DNA of 64,000 nucleotides from NCBI GenBank assembly GCA_018335295.1, contig JAGXKI010000003.1:1-64000 (forward strand). Direction: 5' to 3'. The stretch is from a bacterium. GTDB lineage: Bacteria; Acidobacteriota; Aminicenantia; Aminicenantales; Aminicenantaceae. The notes under the pieces are model-generated. The model saw only the letters and a program-made list of their open reading frames with translations, did no database searches and was not told the DNA's origin. Of the stretch, positions 10,150 to 19,738 are shown one piece after another. Made by a program: the position numbers and the translations under genes. Every line of letters starts with the position of its first letter. Within the stretch, counting starts at the first letter, position 1.

Positions 10150-10824
10150 TCAAGTGTTGTGGAGCATCGTCCTCATCTGGTCGCTGCTGTTTTCAGCGTG
10201 ATTAGCCAGAGTCCCTAATTCTTTAAAAATATTCATCCACATCATCACCGAAACAGGGTCCAACTTCGCTTCAATCGAGAACATTTTTTGGGCGGCTTTC
10301 ATCTGAGCCTTGTCTGCCTCCCATTCCTTCTGTTTTACTTCTTCTATGAGCTCGGTCACTTTATGGGCTTCCACTCCACCAAATGAGGTTTCCGCCAAAA
10401 CTTTTATCTCGCTGGAAACAGCCATGGCCTTTTTGTACGTCTCCAAAACCTTGTTCACCAATTCCTTCAATTCGGCCTGGATTTCGGGAGGAACCTTGGT
10501 TTCTCTTATAGTCATCAGCGCAGCCAAGTCTTCGGCTGAATCCGCAATGTTATCCTGTTCTTTCAAAAATCTCAATAAATCATCTCTATCTACGGGCATG
10601 AATAAACTTTTATGAAGTTTGTTCCTGATTTCCTTTTTCAACAAATCAGCTTCATGTTCCGCTTTGAAAATCTTTTTGGAATACTTTTTCACTTCCTCTT
10701 TATCGCCCTGGATAAAAGCAGACACCATAGGCTCCACCAAATCCACACAATCTTTAACTTTCAACATATGCTGATAGAGAGGCTCAAAAGGAGATTTTCC
10801 AAAAAGTTTGTTTATAATGGTCAT
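10150..10824 (-). CDS. DUF47 / TIGR00153 PhoU-like protein, partner of PiT
   Basis: Helical MTIINKLFGKSPFEPLYQHMLKVKDCVDLV; directly upstream of pit in the same operon. Confidence 0.88.
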   Translation of the reverse strand: MTIINKLFGKSPFEPLYQHMLKVKDCVDLVEPMVSAFIQGDKEEVKKYSKKIFKAEHEADLLKKEIRNKLHKSLFMPVDRDDLLRFLKEQDNIADSAEDLAALMTIRETKVPPEIQAELKELVNKVLETYKKAMAVSSEIKVLAETSFGGVEAHKVTELIEEVKQKEWEADKAQMKAAQKMFSIEAKLDPVSVMMWMNIFKELGTLANHAENSSDQMRTMLHNT

Positions 10825-10905
10825 TCCATCACCTTTCCTCGAATAAAAATTCCAATCAAAATTTATTATAATTCATCGACAAAAGAAATCAATGTGAAAT
10901 CATCT

Positions 10906-11379
10906 TCATTTTTTTTTACCCCGTTTTAATATTTTTTCAATCCTGGACTCCATATTTTTATAATGGGTTCCCTGCCAGTAAACCCGGCCGCACTGAGGGC
11001 AAACAGCGAATTTCTGAGCATTTCGATAAACAAACGGAGTGACCAAATTTTTGGCTTTTCTCTTGGGGATTCGTTTGAGGTGGGCATTGCACTCTACACA
11101 CCGGGAATATGGCTTTATTTTTGTCCACAGATTGAATTCATCCAGAACTTGAGCCGCTTGTTCCTGCCAGTTTTCGCTTTTTATAAAAAGAGTCTGAACA
11201 TTCTGAGTATTCTCGATGATTCCTGTATCCCGGGTTAAAAGAACTCGGTCTTCTTTTCTGGCTTTATCGATCAGTTCAGAATCTTCTATCTTGTTGTAAT
11301 ATGTGGTGTCAAATCCTAAAACTTTCAACCATTTGGCCAATTTCCCCAGCATGCAGTCCACTATAAATTTCATAGACAA
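10906..11379 (-). CDS. Mut7-C RNAse domain-containing protein
   Basis: MKFIVDCMLGKLAKWLKVLGFDT...DRVLLTRDTG and two CxxC pairs. Confidence 0.88.
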   Translation of the reverse strand: MSMKFIVDCMLGKLAKWLKVLGFDTTYYNKIEDSELIDKARKEDRVLLTRDTGIIENTQNVQTLFIKSENWQEQAAQVLDEFNLWTKIKPYSRCVECNAHLKRIPKRKAKNLVTPFVYRNAQKFAVCPQCGRVYWQGTHYKNMESRIEKILKRGKKK

Positions 11380-11457
11380 GGGTCCTTTTCAAATAGTATA
11401 AAAGACCGTACATAGGTTTCAACTCGGATTTTAAAAAATTCAGAAGTGCCGTTCATA

Positions 11458-11533
11458 TGGTGGACGGTAGGGGACTTGAACCCCCGACCTCAGCGTTGCG
11501 AACGCCGCGCTCTCCCGACTGAGCTAACCGCCC
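11458..11533 (-). tRNA. tRNA-Ala(CGC), CCA encoded
   Basis: Cloverleaf GGGCGGT-TA-GCTC...GAGC-G-CGGCG-TTCGCAA-CGCTG...ACCGTCC-A-CCA; G3:U70 pair present. Confidence 0.93.
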
Positions 11534-11565
11534 ACTCTGTTGAGTTTCTTTATATTCGACCAAAA

Positions 11566-13461
11566 TCAGCTTAAAATCCGGTCAATATCTTTGTCTTCCA
11601 GGGTTTCGTTTTCCAAAAGGCCTTGAGCCAACCGATCCAGCTTATCCTTGTTCTCATTCAAGGTTTTGATGGCCTTATTTTCCATATCCCCGACTATTTT
11701 CTGAATCTCTTCATCAATGATCCGGGCGGTCTCCTCACTGAATTCTTTGGGTTGAGCCATTTCCCGGCCCAAAAAAAGATGCTGCTCTCCCAAGCTGAAG
11801 GTCACAGGCCCCACTCTATCGCTCATCCCCCATTGAGTGACCATCCGGCGGGCTAAGTCGGTTACTTGTTTAAGGTCGTTGTAAGCTCCATTGGACACAT
11901 CTTTAAATTTTATTTTTTCGGCGGCCCGTCCTCCCAGCATAACAGCGATTCGGTTTAACAGGTAATCTTTTTTTAAATTATGCCTGTCTTCTTCAGGAGT
12001 TTGTTCAGTGGCTCCCAACGAACGCCCCCTGGGAATGATGGTGACCTTCTGTACCGGATCTGTGCGGGGGGTTAATTTGGCCATCAGGGCATGGCCACCT
12101 TCATGGTAGGCGATTATTTTCTTCTCTTCCTCACTAATGATATCCTCACGTTCATGACCCAAGAGTATTTTGTCCCTGGCTTGATCGAATTCCCCAAAAG
12201 AAACTTTCTTTTTGTTTTTTCGTCCTGCCAATAAGGCTGCTTCATTCACCAGATTTTTTAAATCGGCTCCGGAAAACCCTACTGTCCGTGCCGCTATGTT
12301 TTGGATATCCACATCTTTTTTCAGAGGCACTTTTCTTGTATGGATACGCAGTATTTTTTCCCGAGCCTTTTTTTCCGGCAAATCAAGGCTTATCTGTCTG
12401 TCAAAGCGGCCCGGACGGGTTAAAGCGGTGTCCAGGACATCTGGACGGTTAGTGGCTGAAAGGACGATCACCGATTCATGGGGAGCAAACCCATCCATTT
12501 CTGCCAGGATTTGATTCAGAGTTTGTTCCCTTTCATCATGGCCGCCCCCGAGTCCCGTCCCTCTGGCTCTCCCGATGGAATCAAGTTCATCGATAAAAAT
12601 AATGGAAGGAGCCTCCCTTTTGGCAGTGGAAAACATATCTCTCACTCGAGAAGCTCCCACTCCTACAAACATCTCGATAAATTCCGATCCACTGATGCTG
12701 AAAAAAGGAACGTCGGCTTCTCCTGCACAAGCTCGTGCCAGAAGGGTCTTCCCCGAACCAGGAGGTCCGACCAACAAGAGCCCTTTGGGAATGTCGGCTC
12801 CTAATTCTTTGAATTTATTTGGATTCTTTAAATATTGAACGATCTCCTTCAGATCTCTTTTGGGATTTTCCAGACCCGCCACATCATTAAACGTTTCTTT
12901 GCTGCTGGTTTTTCTGTATCTTCGAGCTTTTGATTTCCCGATGTTGAAAAAGCCGCCGCCTCCTCCGCCAAATTTTTTCATCTGGTTCTGCATTCTCTTT
13001 CTCATGAACACAAAATATCCAATGAGCAAGGCCCATGGCAGTAGGAAAATAAGGAGAGTGGGAAGCCATGTGCGGTTCTCTTCTTTAGCGTGAATGTTGA
13101 CTCCACTGTTTTCTAAAATATTGATTAACTCGGTGTCTTCCACTGAAGGTTTAACGGTTTGAAAGGAAGTGTAGGATGTCTCTCCTTTCTCTGGTTTATA
13201 TGCTTTTTTGAAACTTCCTTGGATCTTCTGACCCTGGATGGTGACTTCAGAGATATTCCCCCTTTTGACCTGCTGCTTAAATTCGGAATAGGATAAATCC
13301 GCAGACTCTTGAAATTTAAACACGTTGGAAAAAAATAAAATCACCACAAAAATAAGAAGAATCCAAATAAGCACTCCCCAGGGAAATTTGGATTTTCCTT
13401 TGAGCTGGTTGAACGGATTGAACGGCTTGGATTTGTTTGAATTATTCATTTTTTGGTTCAT
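11566..13461 (-). CDS. ftsH: ATP-dependent zinc metalloprotease FtsH
   Basis: Walker A GPPGSGKTLLARACAGEA, SRH region, HEGGH zinc motif, two N-terminal TM segments. Confidence 0.97.
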   Translation of the reverse strand: MNQKMNNSNKSKPFNPFNQLKGKSKFPWGVLIWILLIFVVILFFSNVFKFQESADLSYSEFKQQVKRGNISEVTIQGQKIQGSFKKAYKPEKGETSYTSFQTVKPSVEDTELINILENSGVNIHAKEENRTWLPTLLIFLLPWALLIGYFVFMRKRMQNQMKKFGGGGGGFFNIGKSKARRYRKTSSKETFNDVAGLENPKRDLKEIVQYLKNPNKFKELGADIPKGLLLVGPPGSGKTLLARACAGEADVPFFSISGSEFIEMFVGVGASRVRDMFSTAKREAPSIIFIDELDSIGRARGTGLGGGHDEREQTLNQILAEMDGFAPHESVIVLSATNRPDVLDTALTRPGRFDRQISLDLPEKKAREKILRIHTRKVPLKKDVDIQNIAARTVGFSGADLKNLVNEAALLAGRKNKKKVSFGEFDQARDKILLGHEREDIISEEEKKIIAYHEGGHALMAKLTPRTDPVQKVTIIPRGRSLGATEQTPEEDRHNLKKDYLLNRIAVMLGGRAAEKIKFKDVSNGAYNDLKQVTDLARRMVTQWGMSDRVGPVTFSLGEQHLFLGREMAQPKEFSEETARIIDEEIQKIVGDMENKAIKTLNENKDKLDRLAQGLLENETLEDKDIDRILS

Positions 13462-13645
13462 TTATAAAATATTAAAAACTCCTCTCATATTGATCTTTAA
13501 ACCGGATCCAAAAAGAAATATTAATATTCACTTCAATTTTATTATACCTCATTCTCTAATTCAACTGCCCGGAGACCGCCTCTTATTGAAAAGAAAGGAG
13601 CGGAATAATGACTATGATATCGACAAAGAATAGAACGCGGGATGT

Positions 13646-14884
13646 TTATTTGATTTCTTTTATTTCTTCCAGTACCTTTATATTCCGTTTTTCCATTTCA
13701 TCCATGAACTCAGAATAAATCTTTTCATCGATTCCGTCTTCAGGAGCCACAATTCCCTTTCCTTTAATTTTCCCTTCAGCTGTAAACTTCGCCCCTACAG
13801 CCACAGGAAACCCAGTCACTCGGGCCATAGAGGAGAGCCCGGTTTTTGGATCCGCTTCATCCCACATGTAATAATCAACCCTCATCTTCTTTCCATCTTT
13901 CATCCCTGTAACTGTGTTCCACATCACACACACATCTCTGTCTCCCTCTAGAGGTTGAAGCTTGGGCTTAATAATAGAAAGGAAGAATTCTCTTGGTGAG
14001 ACTTTGACGCCTTTGATTTCCACGGGATTCAAATCCAGCATTCCGCATTCCTTAAGTGTTTGAATTCCTTCCCAATGACCGGGCCAGCGGATGGTTTTTT
14101 CAGCAAACTCTTGAAGCTGGGGGCGGGTGTCTATAAAGCTGGGCATACCTGGGGTAACCGCACACATCAATTCTTCATTTTTGCCAAATTTATCAAACTT
14201 GAACCTTTCTTGATCCGTCATAGCATTGACTTCCACCACTTCCCCATTCTTGATCACGTTCAATTTGACCATATATTCACGGAGCACATGTTCGAAGGCC
14301 CAGGTGATCATGTATCGTAAGGGATGATTCTGCGCCGCTTCTTTGGAAGGAATTCCTCCAACTCTGGCGATGGCCGTTTCCGCCTTGTCCAATTTTCTTA
14401 TTCCTTCTCCTGTAGTCACATTGCTCAATCCCGGGGCAAACCCCATTCCATCCAGAAAAGTCATGCCGTTTTCCTTTCCCTTTTCATTCAACCAGTCCCC
14501 GTATTCGTTCAGACTCTTTCCTTGTGGAAGTTCCAATCCTTCGGTCTCGTAGGGATCCGGTCTTTTATGATACTCCTCCAGCATATCCACAATATGAAAT
14601 CCAGCTTCCACTGCACTGTGAACCAAGTTGTAACTGGTCTTTCTATCGGGAAGAGCAATAACTCCTACATCATATTTTCCCATTAAGCTTTGAGTTTCCT
14701 CCCGGTTAAGGATATCCAGCGAATGGGCTCGGACTTTCTCACTCCCGGTCCATTCTTTTATCTTTTCCAGAGCTTCTTTACGCCTTCCCACGATTCCTAT
14801 GGTTTCCACTTGGTCATCTTTAGCCAAATCCCAGGTCACGGCCTGGCCGATCAGCCCAGATCCTCCAAATACAAGAATTTTCAT
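13646..14884 (-). CDS. Saccharopine dehydrogenase family protein
   Basis: MKILVFGGSGLIGQAV Rossmann start preceded by ggaggaaa RBS; characteristic C-terminal domain. Confidence 0.8.
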   Translation of the reverse strand: MKILVFGGSGLIGQAVTWDLAKDDQVETIGIVGRRKEALEKIKEWTGSEKVRAHSLDILNREETQSLMGKYDVGVIALPDRKTSYNLVHSAVEAGFHIVDMLEEYHKRPDPYETEGLELPQGKSLNEYGDWLNEKGKENGMTFLDGMGFAPGLSNVTTGEGIRKLDKAETAIARVGGIPSKEAAQNHPLRYMITWAFEHVLREYMVKLNVIKNGEVVEVNAMTDQERFKFDKFGKNEELMCAVTPGMPSFIDTRPQLQEFAEKTIRWPGHWEGIQTLKECGMLDLNPVEIKGVKVSPREFFLSIIKPKLQPLEGDRDVCVMWNTVTGMKDGKKMRVDYYMWDEADPKTGLSSMARVTGFPVAVGAKFTAEGKIKGKGIVAPEDGIDEKIYSEFMDEMEKRNIKVLEEIKEIK

Positions 14885-14935
14885 TTCATTTTCCTCCTTT
14901 AGATACAAATATTATTTTCAATTTACCTGGATTAT

Positions 14936-15997
14936 TCATCCATTATTATTTTCCCTGCGCAAAAACAAAGTCTGGGTAGGATAGGCAAATTCGATTCCCT
15001 CCTCCTGAAATCTTCTGTAGATCTCCAAGTTGACAGCCTGTTGGATATCCATATAGAGATAGTAATCAGGGCTTTGGACATAATAAACAATTTCATAATT
15101 CAGTGAAAAATCCCCGTATTCTTTGAAGTGGGCTCTATCCAAACGGGCATTTTCCTGCTTTTCCAGGACTTCTTTAATAATCTGAGGTATCTTTTTCAGT
15201 TTTTCGTACGGAGTCTGATAAGTCACCCCCAGGGTGAATACAATTCTTCTCTCCACCATCCGCTTGTAGTTGCGGATCCGGCTTTTCAACAGGTCGCTGT
15301 TTGCAAAAATAAGTTGTTCTCCGGAAAGGCTCCGAACCCGGGTGGTTTTGAGCCCCACATGCTCAATGGTGCCCAGATAATTGTCTACAATGATAAAGTC
15401 CCCGATGACAAAAGGTTTATCCAAGACGATGGAAAGGGAAGCAAACAAGTCGCCCAAAACATTCTGCAGAGCCAGAGCAACAGCCACACCCCCGATTCCC
15501 AACCCTGCTATCAGTGCGGAGACCTCAACTCCCAAGTTGTCCAAGGCCAGCAAAAGAACCACCGTCCACAGGGCGATGCGTCCGATAAACCCAAGGGCCG
15601 TAAACGTGGTCACAGTGGCGGCATCTTCTTCCATCTTATCCTTCTTGTACCTATTGATCCAGTATTCGATGACCACTGAGCCCCAGATTCCTCCTTGAAT
15701 CAACAAAGCGATAACCAAAACTTCACCCAGCACTTTTTCTACTACTGGAGGCAGGGTGAGAAGCAGTGATCCAATGTAAACGGAAACCACAAATAAAACA
15801 TAAAATTTGACCTTTTGGAAAAGATCAGCGACGAGATCATCCAGCGTGGTTTCGGTCTTTTGGGCTAACACCCTGAATTTTCGCGAAATCAGGGAAAATA
15901 AAAGTCGGATGATAACCCAAACCACTCCAAAAAGAAGGAGAGCCATAAGCCACTCTTTGATGGTATTTTGATAAAAAGTCTGCTCTAAAAATTCCAT
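14936..15997 (-). CDS. MscS-family mechanosensitive ion channel
   Basis: TM3-like GLGIGGVAVALALQNVLGDLFASLSIVLDKPFVIGDFI. Confidence 0.92.
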   Translation of the reverse strand: MEFLEQTFYQNTIKEWLMALLLFGVVWVIIRLLFSLISRKFRVLAQKTETTLDDLVADLFQKVKFYVLFVVSVYIGSLLLTLPPVVEKVLGEVLVIALLIQGGIWGSVVIEYWINRYKKDKMEEDAATVTTFTALGFIGRIALWTVVLLLALDNLGVEVSALIAGLGIGGVAVALALQNVLGDLFASLSIVLDKPFVIGDFIIVDNYLGTIEHVGLKTTRVRSLSGEQLIFANSDLLKSRIRNYKRMVERRIVFTLGVTYQTPYEKLKKIPQIIKEVLEKQENARLDRAHFKEYGDFSLNYEIVYYVQSPDYYLYMDIQQAVNLEIYRRFQEEGIEFAYPTQTLFLRRENNNG

Positions 15998-16235
15998 GTT
16001 CTCTTCCCCTTATCCTTTTTCATCCCAAAGAATTAGGGTTAACTGCCCAATAAACTCAGAACGTGTGTTTAACGCTTATATCACAAGAAAAAATCAAGGT
16101 CAACCAACGGAACTAGGAAAGCGGGCCCCAGCGGATTGTCCCGATTTCTTCAAAATCTCTCTCCCTTAAGAAAATTCATCTACCCTCAAACCCCAAGAAC
16201 CCTAAACTCTCACTCCCGCCACCTCGACATTACGT

Positions 16236-16781
16236 TTAGGAAATGATTTTTTCAGTTTCCTCGATCTTCTCCCCATAAACTTTATGGACGAAATCCTTAT
16301 CAAACTCTTTCTCTTCCTCTAATATTTCCTGCTGTTCTTGAGCGCTGAAGTATTCCATGACCGGGATGAAAAAATTTTTGTCTTCTTTTTCTATATGTTT
16401 GGGGTAAAAAACAATGAGTTCCTTTAAAATTCGAGAAATGGTTTCCAACTCATTTTTATCTCCCTGTTGATATTTTCGGTGAGAATTCATGAGAACCTTT
16501 ACTTTTTTTCTTCCCCATTTGTGCTCTTCCACCAACTCCTCCATGGTCTTTTTATGTTCTGGGGAAAGACTCTTTTTTTTCAACTCTCTGAACAATATAT
16601 CCTCTTCTTTTCCATGATGCAGACGGTCGGCATAAACCCGTATAAAATCAACGAATACAGGAACCATCTCAGGTTTAATTCTTTGTTTTTTATCAATCTG
16701 CTCCTTTCCCTTATTCATGACATTGATCATCCGTTCAATGACTCTGTGCTCGGTCATCAAAGGACCCACAGGCATCACCAT
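16236..16781 (-). CDS. Hemerythrin domain-containing protein
   Basis: EHRVIERM...HHGKEEDILF...EEHKWGR...YPKHIEKEDKNFF iron-ligand pattern. Confidence 0.85.
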   Translation of the reverse strand: MVMPVGPLMTEHRVIERMINVMNKGKEQIDKKQRIKPEMVPVFVDFIRVYADRLHHGKEEDILFRELKKKSLSPEHKKTMEELVEEHKWGRKKVKVLMNSHRKYQQGDKNELETISRILKELIVFYPKHIEKEDKNFFIPVMEYFSAQEQQEILEEEKEFDKDFVHKVYGEKIEETEKIIS

Positions 16782-16858
16782 GGCTCACTCTCCTTTATCA
16801 AATATAATTTTAAGTGAAAGCCTCCAGCTCTTGAGGTCTTCCTTAGAACTCTAATTTT

Positions 16859-19537
16859 CTACGGTTGAACCCATTTCAGAGACTTTAAACTTTGCCCTAC
16901 CACCAATGGAATCAAACTCATCCCCAATATCAAACCCCAACCTGCGGCTCCAGGCACCTCCACACTGAGCACCTCAGAGAGGACTGGAAGGTACACAGCC
17001 GATAAAAGCAATCCCACACATAAAGCCAAAGCTCCCCATATGTAAGGGTTCTTTGTGACATCGTTCTGGATCCACCCTAAATTCCCGTTGCGCATGTTCA
17101 GCACATTCCATACCCGGGCAAATCCAAGAATGAGAAAAGACACTGTCACCGCTTCCTCTTTTCCCATATGAAATCCTTGAAGAGACCATACCAATCCTCC
17201 AAGCGCCGCTAAAGCGATCAAAATCCCATGCACCCCCACAGAAACCCAATGCATTTGAGTTAAAATGGGCTCCTTACTCCCTCGAGGGGGGTTTTCCATG
17301 ATATGGGGATCTCCTTCTCCCACTCCCAAAGCCAAAGCAGGAAAAACATCGGTCACCAGGTTGAGAAACAATATCTGGAGGGGAAGAACGGGTAAAGGAA
17401 GATTCACTCCAGAGGCAATACCTACAGTCAGTAAAGCCCCTAAATTGCAAGAGAGAAGATACAGCATAAACTTGCGAATGTTATGAAAAATCACCCGTCC
17501 TTGAGCCACAGCCGAGACGATAGTGGAAAAAGCATCATCCTGGAGGATCATATCCGCAGCCTCCTGGGCCACCTGAGTCCCTCTTCCTCCCATCGCCACT
17601 CCGATATCCGCTTTCTTTAACGCTGGGGCGTCATTTACCCCGTCTCCGGTCATGGCTACCACAGCCTCCTCTTCCTGATGAAGCTGAATCAAATCCAGTT
17701 TCTGTTTGGGGCTGACCCGGGCAAATATAGAGGCTCCCAGAATTCGCTTTCTTTGGCCATTTGTTAAATCTGGAGTGCTTTTGATATCTCTGCTGTGAAT
17801 GACCTCAGCCTTTTCATTTTTGACAATCCCTATTTTCAGGGCGATATTATGGGCCGTGAGCGGATGATCTCCTGTCACCATAATCACTTGAATCCCTGCT
17901 TCCAAACATTTCTCCACTGAATCGCTCACTTTTTGCCTGGGAGGGTCCAAAAATCCTATCAATCCCAGAAGAGTCAAGTTTTCATAGGGATTGGAGTTTA
18001 TATCCGCTGTGTTTTTCCGGGCGAAGGCAAGAACTCGAAGCCCTTCCCTGGTCATTTGTTCATTCCGTCTCTGCCATCTATCGAAATCCTCATGGGAAAA
18101 ATTTCTCTCTCCCTCCTCGGTTAAAACTCTCTGGGACACGTTCAATACAGACTCAGGGGCCCCCTTAACGGCCACGTAATATCCATCATCTCTCTCATTA
18201 TACGTAGCCATCATCTTCACATCCGGATCAAATGACTCCTCCCGGGCTTCTGGCATAGATTGGACCAGTCGGTAGCGCTCATATCCTCCTTTCTCGGCGG
18301 TCCACAATAAAGCAGCTTCCAAAGGTTCTCCTACTGCCTGGATCTCTCCCTGTTTATTCCTTTGTAGGGAAGCATTATTACAGAGTAATCCCACGGTCAT
18401 GATTTCTTCCCAGATTTTATTCCAGAAGCCTGGAGAAGAATTTTTTTCCATAGAGGAAGACGGCTCCGAATCTCCTTCATTTTTCTTGAGAGATATCTCT
18501 CCATTATCCCAGACCACTTGGGTGGCGGTCATTTGATTTTCGGTCAATGTACCCGTTTTATCTGTACAAATAATGTTGGTCGATCCCAAGGTTTCCACCG
18601 AAGAGAGACGGTTGACTAAGGCATTTCTCCGGGCCATTCTCCAAACCCCTCTGGCTAAGGCGATGGTGGCCACAATAGGAAGACCCTCTGGGATAGCGGC
18701 CACTGCGAGAACAATCGAAGTCTCAATCATTAAATAGATTTCTTTCCCGGCCACTATCCCCACCGCCGCCACCAAAGCCGCAATCATCAAAGTCAACCAA
18801 ATGAGCCTCTGTCCTAATTGATTGAGTCTTTTTTCCAGAGGAGTGATTTCCTCTTCCGCCTCTTCAACCAAAGAAGAAATGTGTCCCAGTTCCGTATGCA
18901 TGCCTGTAGCCACCACCACGCCTTCTCCCGAACCTTGACTCACCGCTGTTCCCTTGAAAAGAGTATTATCTCGTTCTCCTAGGGTAACCTTCTCTTTTAC
19001 AGGTTGAGTGTGCTTTTTAACCGGAAAAGATTCCCCGGTTAAGGCAGATTCATCCACTTGGAGTTTGGAAGCTTGAGTAAGCCGTGTATCGGCCGTAACA
19101 ATATCCCCTCCTTCAACTATTAAAATATCTCCAGGAACCACCTGTTGGGCTGAAATTTTTTTCACTCCTCCTTCCCGCCGGACTTTAGCGGTAACCCTTC
19201 CCATGCGTCTCAAAGATTCCATAGAACGGACCGCCCTCAATTCTGTCAAAAAGCCGATCACAATGAAAATCACGATGGCCACACAGATAGCCACTCCTTG
19301 AATCCATTCTCCCAGAAGAAAGGACATTCCCGAAGCCACAAACAGGAGGATAATGATGAGATTCTTGAGCTGATTGACCAGGAGAGTCCAACTACTTTTT
19401 TCCTTAACGGCCCGAAGGCGGTTGGGGCCCTTTTGGTGAAGTCTTTTTTTGGCTTCCGAAAGACTCAATCCTTTTTGGGGGTCCACATCAAATTTCTTTA
19501 AAATATCTCCCTTTGATTGAGTCCAGTATTTGTTCAT
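16859..19537 (-). CDS. P-type cation-transporting ATPase, P2A/Ca2+-like
   Basis: CTDKTGTLTENQM; PEGLPIVATIALARG; MTGDGVNDAPALKKADIGVAMG; FLNLVTDVFPALALG. Confidence 0.92.
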   Translation of the reverse strand: MNKYWTQSKGDILKKFDVDPQKGLSLSEAKKRLHQKGPNRLRAVKEKSSWTLLVNQLKNLIIILLFVASGMSFLLGEWIQGVAICVAIVIFIVIGFLTELRAVRSMESLRRMGRVTAKVRREGGVKKISAQQVVPGDILIVEGGDIVTADTRLTQASKLQVDESALTGESFPVKKHTQPVKEKVTLGERDNTLFKGTAVSQGSGEGVVVATGMHTELGHISSLVEEAEEEITPLEKRLNQLGQRLIWLTLMIAALVAAVGIVAGKEIYLMIETSIVLAVAAIPEGLPIVATIALARGVWRMARRNALVNRLSSVETLGSTNIICTDKTGTLTENQMTATQVVWDNGEISLKKNEGDSEPSSSMEKNSSPGFWNKIWEEIMTVGLLCNNASLQRNKQGEIQAVGEPLEAALLWTAEKGGYERYRLVQSMPEAREESFDPDVKMMATYNERDDGYYVAVKGAPESVLNVSQRVLTEEGERNFSHEDFDRWQRRNEQMTREGLRVLAFARKNTADINSNPYENLTLLGLIGFLDPPRQKVSDSVEKCLEAGIQVIMVTGDHPLTAHNIALKIGIVKNEKAEVIHSRDIKSTPDLTNGQRKRILGASIFARVSPKQKLDLIQLHQEEEAVVAMTGDGVNDAPALKKADIGVAMGGRGTQVAQEAADMILQDDAFSTIVSAVAQGRVIFHNIRKFMLYLLSCNLGALLTVGIASGVNLPLPVLPLQILFLNLVTDVFPALALGVGEGDPHIMENPPRGSKEPILTQMHWVSVGVHGILIALAALGGLVWSLQGFHMGKEEAVTVSFLILGFARVWNVLNMRNGNLGWIQNDVTKNPYIWGALALCVGLLLSAVYLPVLSEVLSVEVPGAAGWGLILGMSLIPLVVGQSLKSLKWVQP

Positions 19538-19738
19538 GGCGTCGATACCAATCCTTTAAGAAACGAAAGAAGTAGGTGAAAATCGAAATGACACGTTTTT
19601 TTTCAGAATATAGCAATAGCAGGATCCAGTCAAATCATATTTCTCTAACCGATTCCCCTCCAAAGCCTATTGATTCTCTCTGGACCCCTAATTTATTTTA
19701 TTTTATAAATTCTTTAAAATAATGATGAAAAAAATGAA

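Noticed and set aside
16010-16235. Intergenic ccct/aaacccc-rich stretch as another periodic repeat
   Set aside because: No stable period on splitting into 6-, 7- or 9-mers.
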